Shown here in pieces: positions 21,037 through 32,693 of a DNA stretch of 64,000 nucleotides (the stretch's first letter is position 1; every line of letters begins with the position of its first letter). The DNA lies in the NCBI GenBank assembly GCA_037447655.1, contig JBBHKE010003436.1:153581-217580 (forward strand), in the 5' to 3' direction. The translations under genes and the position numbers were made by a program. Origin of the DNA: Zygnema cylindricum (lineage: Eukaryota; Streptophyta; Zygnematophyceae; Zygnematales; Zygnemataceae). Below the pieces are notes generated by a model. The model had not been told where the DNA came from. It saw only the letters and a program-made list of their open reading frames with translations, and ran no database searches.

Positions 21037-22490
21037 CTATTGCATTTCTAAGCGCTCTCTCTCTCTTCGAGATACCTTAGGTGGAGTGGTGTCTTTTTCC
21101 GGTTCTTTAACCGGTTGAACCGGCCTTGCGGATCGAGCTGGAATGCCACCACTCTTAATTTGGTTCTGATATGAATATTCTGGGTTCTTTATATGACAAC
21201 GATGGACATAATGTCCGGTTTGCTTGCAATGTGTACAGGTAGCAGTTTTGTCTGGACACATTCGGGCATCATGCCCGGTCTTCCCACATCGGAAACATAA
21301 TCGGTTTCCGGAAGCAACAGGTGGTGTTCCCATGGCCGGGACTTTAGGAGGCCGGTTGTTAGGACGAGGATTGTTCCATGGTGGAACAATCGGTTCTTTC
21401 GGGACCGCTTTAGGTCGGTCATGGGCTTCCCACCAACAATTTTGCATTTCGTATTCCACGGCATGCTCAGCGGCTTGGTCGAAAGTGAACTTCAAGCCAT
21501 ATGTTTGAGTCAGGTGACTCTGGATGAATTTCTTAGACTGACTCGGAAACTGTCCTACAAATTTTTGGACAGCTTTAGCATCCGACATTAAGTCCGGCAA
21601 TGCTTCACGAAGAGCTTCCATGCGAGCACGCATGGCAGGGGCAGTCTCTCCTGACTTCCGTTCGAAGTTCATTAACTCGCGAACTTGGTCAGGGTTTTGC
21701 TACGGTATTCCGCTTGCAACATTTCAAACATGACAGAGAGCGGATCCAATATAGGGATCGTCATCGCTGGTCGTGCTGGAATTCCAGCACGTGCGGCTAT
21801 AGCAAACTGTTGCGGTATTTCCGCAACTGCTGCTGTAATAACATCGCCATTGAGATCAAGGACTTCCGGGATAGCCGGTTGGTATGGAATTTCTGGTTGT
21901 CCTATAATAGCAGGACTCCCAGCAAAAGACGGAGAGAACTCTGTCATCGCAAGTACGGAATCATACTTGCGAGAATAAAGAGTAAGGGCTGAACCTCGAA
22001 GGTAACGACCTAAGAGAGAGAAAGCGACCCGTAGGTCGAACCGATCTTGGTACCGAAATGCAAGATCACGCATTTCGGTATCGAATAGCATTCGAAAATG
22101 CGATAACGTCATGGTATCCTTCATTCCTGAAAAACAGAAATGAAGGCGGCCCCCCCCCTCGGATGTGGAAGCCATTTCCAATAATGGAATGCTTGGAGAT
22201 AAAACAAGCTTGGAAATTTGCGGAAACCAAAAAGATAATGAATCGGAATCCGACCCGTCAAGGGAATCGCGGTCAGATTCCTCTTCGAAAAATGTGGAAG
22301 AGACTGATGATAAGGAAGATACTGAGGTGAGAGTGGATCGAACCGAAGGGGAAATTTGACCCGAGATATTTAGGGAAGGATGGTCCAAAAGACTAGAGAA
22401 ATCTGATGGTCCGGATTCCGTGGGCCTAAACGAGGCCGACGATCGAGTGGTTCCGACAGGATAATCAAGATTATCCCAATTGGTGGGCAT
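21037..22490 (-). pseudogene. GypD-3 Gag
   Basis: Starts at ATG 22490 (MPTNWDNLDYP). The first 270 codons include an acidic Ser-rich stretch and a capsid-like part with FRMLFDTEMRDLAFRY and LLGRYLRGSALTLY. A one-base frameshift near 21700 moves to the frame QVRELMNFERKSGETAP, typical of gypsy Gag. Two zinc knuckles follow: CFRCGKTGHDARMC (about 21297-21256) and CTHCKQTGHYVHRC (about 21237-21196). The frame stops at UAG 21039-21037 in the context CAA UAG CAA, then Pol continues in the same frame. Confidence 0.9.
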
Positions 22491-23410
22491 AAAAATGATA
22501 ACACCAAATGATGACCAGATAACAAAACCGATCTATCCGATATGCTTCAAATGCCAGGCCACACCACTCTTTTGTCCAATCAGCCAATCAATCCCTAACA
22601 GGGCCTCGATGGCCAGATCTATCAGGAAGCCGTATTACCAAAACCTTCTACCCTGCAAACAAGGGGACAAGGCCGAAGGGCCAGATCTATAAAGGCAAAT
22701 AACTTACTATCCAAGCACTCCCAAGTGCAGATCTAAAGCGGCACAATCCACAAAAATGCTAACCAATGCCTCCAACGGCAAGATCTATGAAAGAACTCCC
22801 ACTCCGGGCAAAGCAAACTCAGCCAAGGCCACTCAGGGCCAGATAGCAGGCAAGGAAAGCTGGACGAATGCAATGCTCAATACAAGTGGATTAACACTAA
22901 TCCACTCCAAACACGATCCCTCTATACGATCAACCGACTACCTTAACACGCGCCTGTACCCGCAAGGCATCGTGATACTTACATAACACTCTTAGCAATC
23001 TGGTGATTGCCAAGGGTGAACTGCGGTTGTTCGCTATAACCGAAGTTTTGCAGCGCTCCCAGGAACGGATCCGCTCCACTAACTCCACTCCTTGGTGAAG
23101 TACGTCTCAATGTGAGCAAACGATGCTCAAGATATATAACAAGGAAAATGGGGAAAACAAAAACCAAATACTTAAGTTAGTGTAGTATATCGTTGGCCGA
23201 AAATTGGCCAATAAGATAAAACATCAACTAACAAGCAAATGGTAATTATAAATGTAAAGCTAATTATATATATATCAAAAAAATATATATATATATATTT
23301 TTTTTTAAATATTTTTGTTTTTTTTTTCTTTAAATAAAAAGAAAACCGAAATTGAAATAAAAACAAACAAGCGAGAAAGGAAAATAACACAATTTTCAAG
23401 TGCAGGAATA
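22491..23410 (-). other. GypD-3 5' leader
   Basis: Non-coding region between the 5' LTR and Gag. 23275-23345 is a low-complexity A/T block. The stretch 22560-22860 repeats GGCCAGATCTAT- and CAAGGC-like words. I found no clear primer-binding site. Confidence 0.5.
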
Positions 23411-24788
23411 CTAAGCCGATGGATGACCACTAGGCCCCACGGTCTATTTATATTCCTTGCAGGAGTTATCTTATCAAGGATAATCTGAATTTATACTTAA
23501 ATATAATAAATCAAAGCATAAACAACCGGGAAAGATAAATAAAAACCGCAAATGACAATATGCCCGACACTTATGAGGTTTGAGATAACCAAACTCAAAA
23601 GATGCGCAAAAGCCAAATAGAAATAAATACAAAATCACAATAAATAAAAACAACACAACAATAATCCCAACATGCAACTTCCACACTAATTAAAGTTCAG
23701 CCACAATCGGGAAAAGAAGTTTGTGTTGTGAGATCGCGGTCGAAATCCACTCAAAAGATGAGAAAAGTGAAGGGGAACCGTGTAGGTCTTGGCCGAAGCC
23801 GTATAGATTAATTTGCAAGGCTTTACAAGATATTGATAATATAATAGAAAACTAGACGCTTCACGCAAAGGCAGAAAATCGCCTCTAAGCTGTCCATACA
23901 ATTTCACAAATAAAAAGATGGCTGCAGAGAATCCTCAATACTGAAAATAAATCAAATGAATAATTCCTGCACTTGAATATTGTGTGCAGGAAATGATGCG
24001 AAATGAACTAAGTAACCAAAACTACGCCTAGCAAAAACAAGCCAATCAGAGTACAGCGTGCTATGTAAATATTTGCGTCTAGTTTGGATTCAGCCAATAG
24101 GAAGCCGAAATCCTATGCCCTACGTTACAAAATCTATAACCTACGGATTAAAACCCTTCCTATCTACATGTGAATGCGTGAACCTCCAAATGGTTCACGA
24201 CTTAAAATAGTCCAATAGCGTAGCTTCGTCAGAACTGACAGCGAGTTTGTCTGTCATTTGCGTCGACGGTCCAGATGCGAAGTTACGAAAATTACATAAT
24301 CAGCGTCGACTGCCGGGATGCTACTTTACGAGAAACGATTAAAAATTGTCGTCGGCCGGGATTTCCGGAAATGAAAGTAGGTACGGTAGGACCGAAAGTA
24401 CGGTCCAATTTGTAATCGCGGAAATTCCGGGTAATGTAAGTCGTACGGTGGACGTAAAATAATCGAATCCACCGTCGGCAAAAATCGCGTAAGATATCTA
24501 TTGTACGGTAAGTCGTGGCCGCGGGAATTCCGGTCGGCGTAAGTCGTACGGTCGAAGCGAAATAATCAAATCCGCCGTCGGCGGAAATCGCGGAAAAATA
24601 TACGTCGTACGGTAGGACCGCGGGTACGATCCAAATCGCTATCCCGGAAATCACTAAAATGTAGGTCGTACGGTACACGTCGTACGGTCCTGCGAAACCC
24701 AATAATACCCAAATACAAATTAGTGTAGCGGCTGCCCGTCTTAACGCCTAAATATAAACAACTAAAATGTCCGACGACATGCGGCATG
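23411..24788 (-). repeat. 5' LTR of GypD-3
   Basis: About 1,378 bp, nearly identical to 13853-15231, with a handful of differences and a one-base indel near 24654. It starts on the minus strand with TGTCATGCCGC at 24788, against GypD-2 sequence. Unlike the 3' LTR it lacks the ~188-bp terminal block; the leader begins directly after CTTAGTA. High LTR identity suggests a fairly recent insertion. Confidence 0.78.
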
Positions 24789-26348
24789 ACAGAGGTCTGT
24801 TGTGAGGCCCTTCTGGAATGGACGGTGACGGAGACAAAAACGGAGACCGTAGTGGCCCTGTGGGAAAATGTGTCTGTCTCCTAGTTCGCCTCTTAGATAT
24901 CTCGGGAGGTGGAGTTCTAAAGCTAGAAAAAAAAGAGCATCGGTGAGGAGGGAAATAGGTGGGAACGTTGTATTTGTAGGGTAAAAATGGCGGGCTCGAC
25001 GACCCACGGACAACAGCTGCAGGAGAAACGGATGATGAAGGAGAGGACGCCTGAGGTGGTGATGGTGGATGAGTGGACAGTCCGAGGGGGATGTGTTGTC
25101 TCCGGTCCGGTTGTAGTAGCACCACGACCTCCACAGTGGAAGATCCCGCACTGAGACAACCGTTGGATGCTCAGTGGTAGCAGCTGCAAAGTTACTCTCT
25201 CTGTTAGGTCCTGTTGTTTACCCCACTTCTCGCTAAAAAAGAGACTCCGTTCTAGGTTCCGGTGAAGTCATTGGAGCTTGCGTGGCAGGAGAAGTTGTCT
25301 TCCCCGGAGGTTGTCTTTTAGTAGAGGGACTTGTCTTACAAAGAGGAGCTACCTGTCCACTAAAGATCCCTCCTGATCTTTGACTAGCCTCTCTAATAAG
25401 GACCAATTCCTGTTTCAGTGCCCGCTTCCGTTCTTCTTCAAGCGCCTCCCAATCTATGGTGATGGGTCCGCCCCCCCCCATAGCCTGACTATGTGACCGT
25501 AGGATATCAACCAGTTTTTGTGTGCTACTCACCACACCCGAGAAATCCGCTATCCTCAAACCCGGTACCTCGGGGTCTGTGGGTCACGAATGCCACAACC
25601 CTTCGAAAGGTTGAACAACCAGTGCAAAGGGAGACATAGAGCTCGAAGAGGCTGAGGCGGAAGGGAAGAAGGGCTCCACTTTAGGTCGGGAAGCAAACCT
25701 GCAATTGCCATCTCGATGGTTGAACCGGTACAATCTCTTAGGCTCTGGTAACCCTCGTTTCCTAGTCCTTTTTCTGGCCCGTACACAAGAGATCGCCTTG
25801 CCCTGAGACGATCTGCTAGTTTCGGTGTCTTGAGATTGGGTGGGCTGCTAGTACAAAGTTGATGGCATCCCCGGTTGCTCCCAGACTGAGGTGGAGCAGC
25901 TGCTCTCGTACAAACTGCCCAGTATCTCCACTACACCTCCCACTGGACGTACGATTCGGGCTCGGTCTGTTTGGGCTACTCGCTGCACCAACTATTTCTT
26001 AACCTTCAACTCATGGAGATTGTTAAGGGCTAGGATTTCTTTGCGACCTGGTCGTTTTGGATCAACCAAAATCTCAGGATCCATGTACATCTTCGTTATC
26101 GGTGCCTTGGATCTTGTATAGCGACAGACCTCAGGAGGGTGACCAGGGATCACTTCCTTGTGGGCCAACCCCTTTCTACGTGATTTAGGGGATAATGGCG
26201 GTCTCTCCACCTTCTCCTAGGCCCTAGCTCTGGCAGCCTCGGACAAAGTTGGGAATTTCTCGGGAGAAAAGACAGGTGAAGGTGGAGGAGAGGGTTGCCT
26301 CACTGGCTGTTCTGGAGGGGTCTCAGCTGCAACAGCCGGAGGCATCAT
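24789..26348 (-). pseudogene. GypD-2 5' portion: Gag N-terminal extension
   Basis: The other half of the element split by GypD-3. It starts at ATG 26348 (MMPPAVAAETPPEQ) and contains FPTLSEAARARA, then UAG at 26219-26217, then YTRSKAPITKMYMDPEILVD, LALNNLHELKVKK, VRPVGGVVEIL (near 25925) and IDWEALEEERKRALKQEL (near 25445). All are shared with GypD-1 9593-8230. TAG also replaces Glu after HELKVKK near 25996. It is Pro/Ser-rich, probably disordered and of unknown role. At 24789 the sequence resumes the block interrupted at 13664. Confidence 0.78.
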
Positions 26349-26469
26349 TCCTTTAAGAAACAGCTTTATGTTTCAAGGTGAGGAAAGGGGACTGATTCCT
26401 TGAGCATCTGTGATTCACCCTGCGGTGCAAACATACCCTGCCAATCGTGCTTCTTGGATCCAATTTTCG
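26349..26469 (-). other. GypD-2 leader remnant and junction to satellite
   Basis: Short non-coding stretch upstream of the GypD-2 Gag start. No LTR is present; the sequence passes into satellite repeats near 26470. Confidence 0.5.
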
Positions 26470-29175
26470 TAGTTCATTTTTCTTGAGTTCCCAGTTTACT
26501 TTACCTCTTTTTGTGACCACGAACAATAAAAGTTGTTTGTTACAAAAATCTTTGTTAGCGCAAACTCAAATTTGTTTTATAAACATGGTTTATGGTTATT
26601 TTGAACTATTTTTGCGAGCATTAACAATAGAAATTGTATGTTACCACTATTCTTCTTAGCGCAAACACAAACATGTGTTACAAACATGGTTCGCAGTTTA
26701 TTTTACCTCTTTTTGTGACCGCAAACAATAAACGTTGTTTGTTACAAATATCTTTGTTAGCGCAAACTCAAATTTGAGTTGGAAACATGGTTTAGGGTTT
26801 TTTAAACTATTTTTATAAGCGTCAACAATATAAAGTGTTTGTTACCACTGTTGTTGTTAGTGCAAACATACACCTGTGTTACAAATATTGTTTGGAGTGT
26901 ATTTTACCTTTTTTTGTGACCACCCACAATAAACGTTGTTTGCTACAAATATCTTTGTTAGCACAAACTCAAATTTGAGTTGGAAACATGGTTTAGGGTT
27001 TTCTTAAACTACTTGTGTGAGCGTTAACTATACAAAGTGTTTCTTACCACTGTTGTTATTAGTGCAAACATACACCTGTGTTACAAATATTGTTTGGAGT
27101 GTATTTTACCTCTTTTTGTGACCGCAAACAATAAACGTTGTTTGCTACAAATATCTTTGTTAGCACAAACTCAATTTTGAGTTGGAAACATGGTTTAGGG
27201 TTTTCTTAAACTACTTGTGTGAGCGTTAACTAAACAAAGTGTTTCTTACCACTGTTGTTGTTAGTGCAAACATTCACCTGTGTTACAAATATTGTTTGGA
27301 GTGTATTTTACCTCTTTTTGTGACCACCCACAATAAACGTTGTTTGTTACAAATATATTTGTTAGCACAAACTCAAATTTGTGTTAGAAACATGGTTTAA
27401 GGATTTTTTTAGCTATTTTTGTGAGTGTTAACAATAGAAAGTGTTTGTTAGCATTATTGTTTTAAAGGCAAACACAAACTTCTGTTATAAATATGGTTTG
27501 GAGTTTGTTTTTCCTCTTTTTGTGATCAAGAACAATAAACGTTGTTTGTTACAAACATTTTTGTTAGTACAAAATCAAATTTGTGTTTAAAACATGGTTT
27601 AGGGTTTTTTTAACTATTTTTGTGAGGGTTTTCAATGTAACCTAATTGATTGCACTATTGTTGTTAGTGCAAACACAAACTTGTGTTACAAACATGGTTT
27701 GGAGTTTTTTTTACCTCGCTTTTTGACTACCCACAATAAACATTGTTAGATACAAATATCTTTTTTAGCACAAGCTCAAATTTGTGTTAGAAATATGGTT
27801 TAAGGATTTTTTTAACTATTTTGGTGAGCGTTAACAATATTATGAGTTTCTTACAACTATCGTTGTAGCGCAAACACAAACTTCTGTTACAAACATGGTT
27901 CCGAGTTTATTTTTCTTCTTTTTGTGACCGCGAACAATAAACGTTGTTTGTCACAAATATCTTTGTTAGTGCAAATTCAAATTTGTGTTAGAAACATGGT
28001 TTAGAATTTTTTAAACTCTCTTTGTGTGCGTAATCAATAAACTTTATTTGTAAATATTGTTGTAGTTAACGCAAACACAAATTTGTATTGAAAACAAATT
28101 TTAAAGGTTTTTTTTAGTATTTTTTTGAGCGTAATATTATACATTTTTCGTTACAAAAAACTATTGTGCAAAAACACAAATTTGAGTTATCAACATGGTT
28201 TAGAGTTTGTTTTAACTATTTATGTTAGCGTTAACAATATAAATTGTTTGTTACCACTATTGTTGTCAGCGCAAACACAGTCTTGTGTTACAAACATGGT
28301 TCAGAGTATATTTTATCTCTTTTTGTGTTTGAAAACAATAAACGTTCTTTGTCACAAATATCTTTGTTAGTGCAAACTCAAATTTGTGTTAGAAACATAG
28401 TTTAGGGTTTTTTTTAACTATTTTTGTGAGTGTTAACAATATATAGAGTTCCTTAGCACTATTGTTGTTAGCGCAAACACAAAGTTGTGTTATAAACATG
28501 GTTTGGAGTTTATTTTACCTCCTTTTGTGACCATAAACAATAAACGTGGTTTGTTACAAATATCTTTGTTAGCGCAAACTCAAATTTTTGTTAGAAAAAT
28601 GGTTTAGGGTTATTACTGTTAACAATATAAAATGTTCGTTACCACTATTGTTATTAGCGCAAACACAAACTTGTGTTATATACATGGTTCGGTTTTTATT
28701 TTACCTTTTTTTTTTATCGTGAACAACAAACCTTGTTCGTTATAAAAAAATATTGTTAGCACAAACACAAGTTTGAGTTATGAACATGGTATGAAGATTA
28801 TTTTAACTATTTTTATGAGCGTTAACAATTTAAAATGTTTGTTTCCACTACTGTTGTTAGCACATACACAAACTTTTGTGATATACATGGTTTCGAAGTT
28901 TGTTTTACCTCTTTTTTTGACCGCTAACAATAAAAATTGTTCGTTATAAAAAAATATTGTAAGCGTAAACTCTAAACCATGTTTCTAACACAAATTTGAG
29001 TTTGCGCTAACAAAAATATTTGTAACAAACAACGTTTATTGTTTGGGTCACAAAAAGAGGTAAAAGAAACTCCGTACCATGTTTATAACACAAGTTTATG
29101 TTTGCGGTAACAACAATAATAGTAATAAACACTATATTATAAATGCTCACAAAAAAAATCTTAAACCATGTTACT
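26470..29175 (+). repeat. satellite array, ~202-bp unit of two ~101-bp halves
   Basis: The block CGCAAACTCAAATTTG recurs at about 26559, 26761, 26962, 27164, 27366, 27568, 27769 and 27970, a spacing of 201-202 bp. Each unit has two diverged halves. One reads AACATGGTTCGGAGTTTATTT, the other AACATGGTTTAGGG, both followed by CTTTTTGTGA-type and GTTTGTTAC-type words. Units are 80-95% alike by eye, so the array is old. At about 28977 the orientation flips, and the last ~195 bp are inverted. Short open frames inside it are periodic by-products. It ends where Copia-D is inserted. Confidence 0.85.
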
Positions 29176-30019
29176 TGTTGGATTGGCATATGAAGCCGAT
29201 CCAATACGAAGTAGAATAAATAATATCCATACTCAAGCCGTCCGTAATAAATGGGTACGGACCCGCCAGTCTCTACATCTAACTGGTGGCACAGTGGTAG
29301 TGCTTCGCAGCTGAAGTGAAAGGCCCCTGGTTTGTGTTGAAGGTCATGGGCATTTAGACTCGGTTGTGATCCACTCCAACTAGGAGTCACACTTGCACCA
29401 TCTGGGATATTCTTCCATGGTGGAGCAGGTGGAGCACTGGGGATAATAGGAGCACTTGCAGCAGTGGCTGAGCCATTATAAGATATGTTAGCAAAAGCAA
29501 ACCCAAAGAGAAACGCCTTTCATACAAGATCTATAGTGTAAGATATGTAACTCAGAATGAAAGAGGTCTTTCAACCAAAGAAACATGAACTACAAACAAA
29601 TAAAAAACAATAGAGCACAAAACACCTTAAATTGCACTCAGTGCTTTCATTTCGTTAACTCAGTGTAGAATGTACATTTTGTTTTGAATTGATCAATCCT
29701 AATTGAATTAAATACTAAAAAGATCTAGAAAACATCTAAAACGTACGTACAGGGTTGACCTAAATATCTACTGATAAAAATCTAAGTACTTGAACCAAAA
29801 TTGTCAAGTAACAAAATCTAGACCCAAAAAATCTAGGAGATATGTTTCACGTTTACATTTATAGGCGGCCATACACACTAATTTACTTACAGATAACTAT
29901 TCAAGTAGATACTAAAAAAACCACACTAAATATAGCTCACATTGAATAGTTGGTGGTCAAAAATTATTCAAAGTGTTAGACTCGAATTCCTAAGACTTAT
30001 TAAAGCTTACTTTTCAATA
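29176..30019 (-). repeat. 3' LTR of Copia-D
   Basis: About 844 bp between the Pol 3' end and the satellite. On the minus strand it starts TATTGAAAAG after the polypurine tract AAGGGGAG (30026-30020) and ends CCAATCCAACA. The first G of TG is mutated to A. A tRNA-like segment lies at 29282-29345 on the plus strand, and a Pro-rich frame runs out near the 3' end on the minus strand. Confidence 0.72.
29282..29345 (+). other. tRNA-like segment in Copia-D LTR
   Basis: GGTGGCACAGTGGTAGTGC fits a D-arm with box A (TRGYNNANNGG). TTCGC AGCTGAA GTGAA can form an anticodon-like stem-loop, and GGCCCCTGGTTTGTG resembles a degraded T-arm. Box B is not intact. It could be a tRNA pseudogene or a SINE head. 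Confidence 0.4.
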
Positions 30020-32089
30020 CTCCCCTTAAGCTTTAGAAGACTAACTCACTTAGACCACATGCTTTTCTGTAGTACTCCAACTTAGGAGCGGGAAAGGCTT
30101 TTGTCAACATATCCGCAACCATTTTCTCATCAGGCAAATAACAAAGTTTTACCACTTTTGCAAATACTTTCTCACGTACCAAATGTAGCCAATGTCCATA
30201 TGCTTACTCTTAAAATGGTGACTTGGATTTGTAGCCACAGAAATGGCTGCCTGATTGTCGCACCACATTACTTGTGTTCCGTGTTGTGTAAACCCCAATT
30301 CTTGAAGGAATGCCTTAATCCAAAGCAATTCCTTTCAAGGCTACGCTCGCAGCCATGTATTCTTCTTCCAAAGTCGATTGTGTCGTTAGTTTTTGAAGTT
30401 TATAACTCCAACTACAAGTTCCACTTCCAATATGAATGACATACCCAGTTGTAGATTTCCTACTGGGCACATCACAATAACTATCATTACTCAAAGTACT
30501 AATACTAACCTTGTCCCCTCCCAAAGTAAGCCAAAGATTTCTAGTCCCAACAAGAGATCTTAAGACCATTTTATCTGCCTTCCAGTCTCTTTTTTCGTGG
30601 ATTTTGCAGACTTCTGCTCAACAATCCAACACCTTCAGCTATATCGGGCCTACTGCAATCCATAAAGTAAATCAGACTTCCTACTACTTGTCTGTTGGGT
30701 ACTTGGAACATAATTTTTTGCTCTTCGTCACTCATTTCCTCATCTATTATGACTCTAAACTCATGCTCCATTCCTTCAAGTTTTTGCTTATACTCCAATA
30801 GGATTTGCACAACCTTTGGCATCATCCAAAACAAATTTTTCCAACATGTTTCCTATCGTTTTTTTCGAGTTAGCCTAATGATTTTCTTTTCTCTTTCTTT
30901 TTCAACTGGTATGCCAATGATGTATTTTGCCTTCCCCAAATCCTTTATTTCAATTTGTGAATTAAAAGCTTGTTTTACTCTAGCAACTACTTCTTTATTC
31001 TTACTAATTTGCAGGAAATCATCAACATACACAACAATGAATATCACCTCATCAACATTATCACCACAAAACACATTAACTGAATGATCTGAGCTAATTC
31101 TAGTAAATTCTAATCTTGTCAAGAACTCATCAAACTTTTGGTTCTATTGCCTAGGGGCCTATTTTAGGCCATACAATGATTTTAAAAGTCTGCACACAAT
31201 ATTTTCGTTTCCTATTTCCTCATAACCCTCAGGCTGCTTCATATATATGACCTCATCTAAATCACCATGTGAAAAGGTTGTTTTGGCATCCATTTGGTGA
31301 ATGTTAAAATCGTATATGGCAGCTAATGTAAGTAAGATGCGGACAGATGGAAGCCTTACAACCGGTGAAAAAGTTCTTCATAATCTATCCCCTCTTTTTA
31401 ATTATATCCTTTAGCAACCAAGCAAGCCTTATAGCTGTCTATGGTATTATATGGGATCAATTTTAATTTAAACATCCATTTACTTCTAGTATCCTTTCTT
31501 CTTGGAGGAATTTTCACCAGACATCAAGTTTTGGCCTCCATGATGGACTTCATTTCTTCATTGATAGCTTCCACCCAGTGTTCGTTTTCATTACTCGCAA
31601 AAGCTTTTGTCAACGTTAAAGGCTGTTCTGTGTGTGCTGAGTGAGCAAAGGCTGTCGTTTCTCCCTTGAGTCGTGCACTTCGCCTAACTCCACCTGGAAA
31701 TTTTGTTGCTGGTATAGATGGTTGGGTCCTCCTCCTCGATACATGTGATTCTTTTCGTGATTCAGTTTTGGCTTGAGGCAGAGGAGAGTCTGCATCTCTT
31801 TCGGGCATAACACTCCATATTTCTGGTGGAGAAGATGATTACAAGTCATTTTGAGTTGATGTAGATGTATTTTCTATATTTTTCTTGAAATACATAGGAT
31901 TTTCCTCTAAAATGATATAATCAACACTTCAATCTTTCTTTTCATTGGTACGTTGACTAAATACATCTAATCATCTTCCATCATCCTTCACTATGATGTT
32001 TTTGGCTAACACAACTCTATTTCTTTTAATGTCATATACTTTATAACCTTGGCTTGATCATCATACCCAAAAAAAAAAGCCCCTAGTAC
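30020..32089 (-). pseudogene. Copia-D Pol 3' part: integrase end, RT, RNase H
   Basis: Minus-strand order: integrase C-terminal remnant (GYDDQAK.. and AKNIIVKDD near 32060-31990), linker with RRSARLKGE (near 31680), RT start EHWVEAINEEMKSIMEAKT (near 31580-31530), VVYVDDFL (near 31040), IEIKDLGKAKYIIGI, then RNase H CSRPDIAEGVGLLSRS (near 30650) and STTGYVIHIGSGTCSW. Stops include TAG for both the Gln of KQAPR and the Trp of QWN near 31150-31170. The 5' half is missing; at 32089 it meets an LTR-B' fragment. Confidence 0.88.
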
Positions 32090-32693
32090 CTAGTATTGAG
32101 GTACGAACCAATCATAGGACTGTCCCGTATAAAAAAATATAGGTGTCCGCGTACTTTCTCTACGGTCCGTGTACGACATCGCCATAATGTGGCATTTGTC
32201 ATATTCGAACTTGTCATCGTGCGTTCCGGCGATCGCGTAATCTTCCAAGACATTGCCACGTGTCATCCGAAGTGGTAGAGGCTAAAAACGCCAAGGTGGC
32301 CATTTCAAATTTCCGGCTCGCACCACGGCCGTCGTTGAAGACTTATATTTAGTACTAAACTTCAAAATAAAATGTCGTCTCGTTAATTCTATGGGGTCTG
32401 AAATTTGTGCGGTCTAATTCATTTATGTGTACAGTTTGTCCCGTAATCTGTTAAATTAAACAAATTGCGTCGACAATGTTTATATAATTATCGAACCTTA
32501 TATACTTTAGCATTGGTCCTAGAATATAGGATAAAGATACTAACTATCGGACTCTTGACGGACAGCAAGTACCAAGATCAAATGCTGGGTTTGTCAAGTC
32601 TCTTTTCGTAGACCTTCGAAAAACTACAGTCTATCTCTCTCTCTCGGCAACATGGGCAGCCATGGAGCTTCCTTTCCAACCTTCAGGGACCGC
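32090..32693 (-). repeat. LTR-B' fragment, downstream part
   Basis: Middle part of a copia LTR of the B' subfamily; its first ~104 bp lie at 38780-38883 on the other side of Copia-C1. The two together align with LTR-B2 at 51751-52456, and their summed length (about 703 bp without the target duplication) matches. It contains a G-box, CACGTG, at 32257-32262. It is truncated at 32090 next to Copia-D. Confidence 0.75.

Larger units (their letters stand above)
13665..24788 (-). mobile_element. GypD-3, near-complete Ty3/gypsy element with DNMT and PHD finger
   Basis: About 11.1 kb, inserted in GypD-2: outer ends TGTC...GACA lie exactly where the GypD-2 sequence is split. Minus-strand order: 5' LTR (24788-23411), leader, Gag with two zinc knuckles, protease, DNMT, RT, RNase H, integrase with PHD finger, final TAA, then a short repeat and the 3' LTR. 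Only a few single-base frameshifts and four in-frame UAG codons interrupt about 7 kb of coding sequence. I found no in-frame UAA or UGA apart from the final UAA. It is the youngest-looking GypD copy here. Confidence 0.88.

Noticed and set aside
16214-21039. Reassignment of both UAA and UAG to Gln (ulvophyte or ciliate-type code)
   Set aside because: GypD-3 ends in UAA and Copia-A in UAA UAA at the expected Pol end, Copia-B1 in UAG next to its polypurine tract, and stops also replace Trp, Arg and Leu. UAG alone is kept as an open, low-probability question.
28125-28370. Repeated short open frames in the satellite encoding similar Leu/Val/Tyr-rich peptides
   Set aside because: They recur with the 101/202-bp period and on both strands, as expected from repeat sequence, with no start context or conservation beyond the DNA repeat.
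26470-29175. CRISPR array
   Set aside because: The repeats are tandem and about 101-202 bp without unique spacers, in a eukaryotic retrotransposon landscape.
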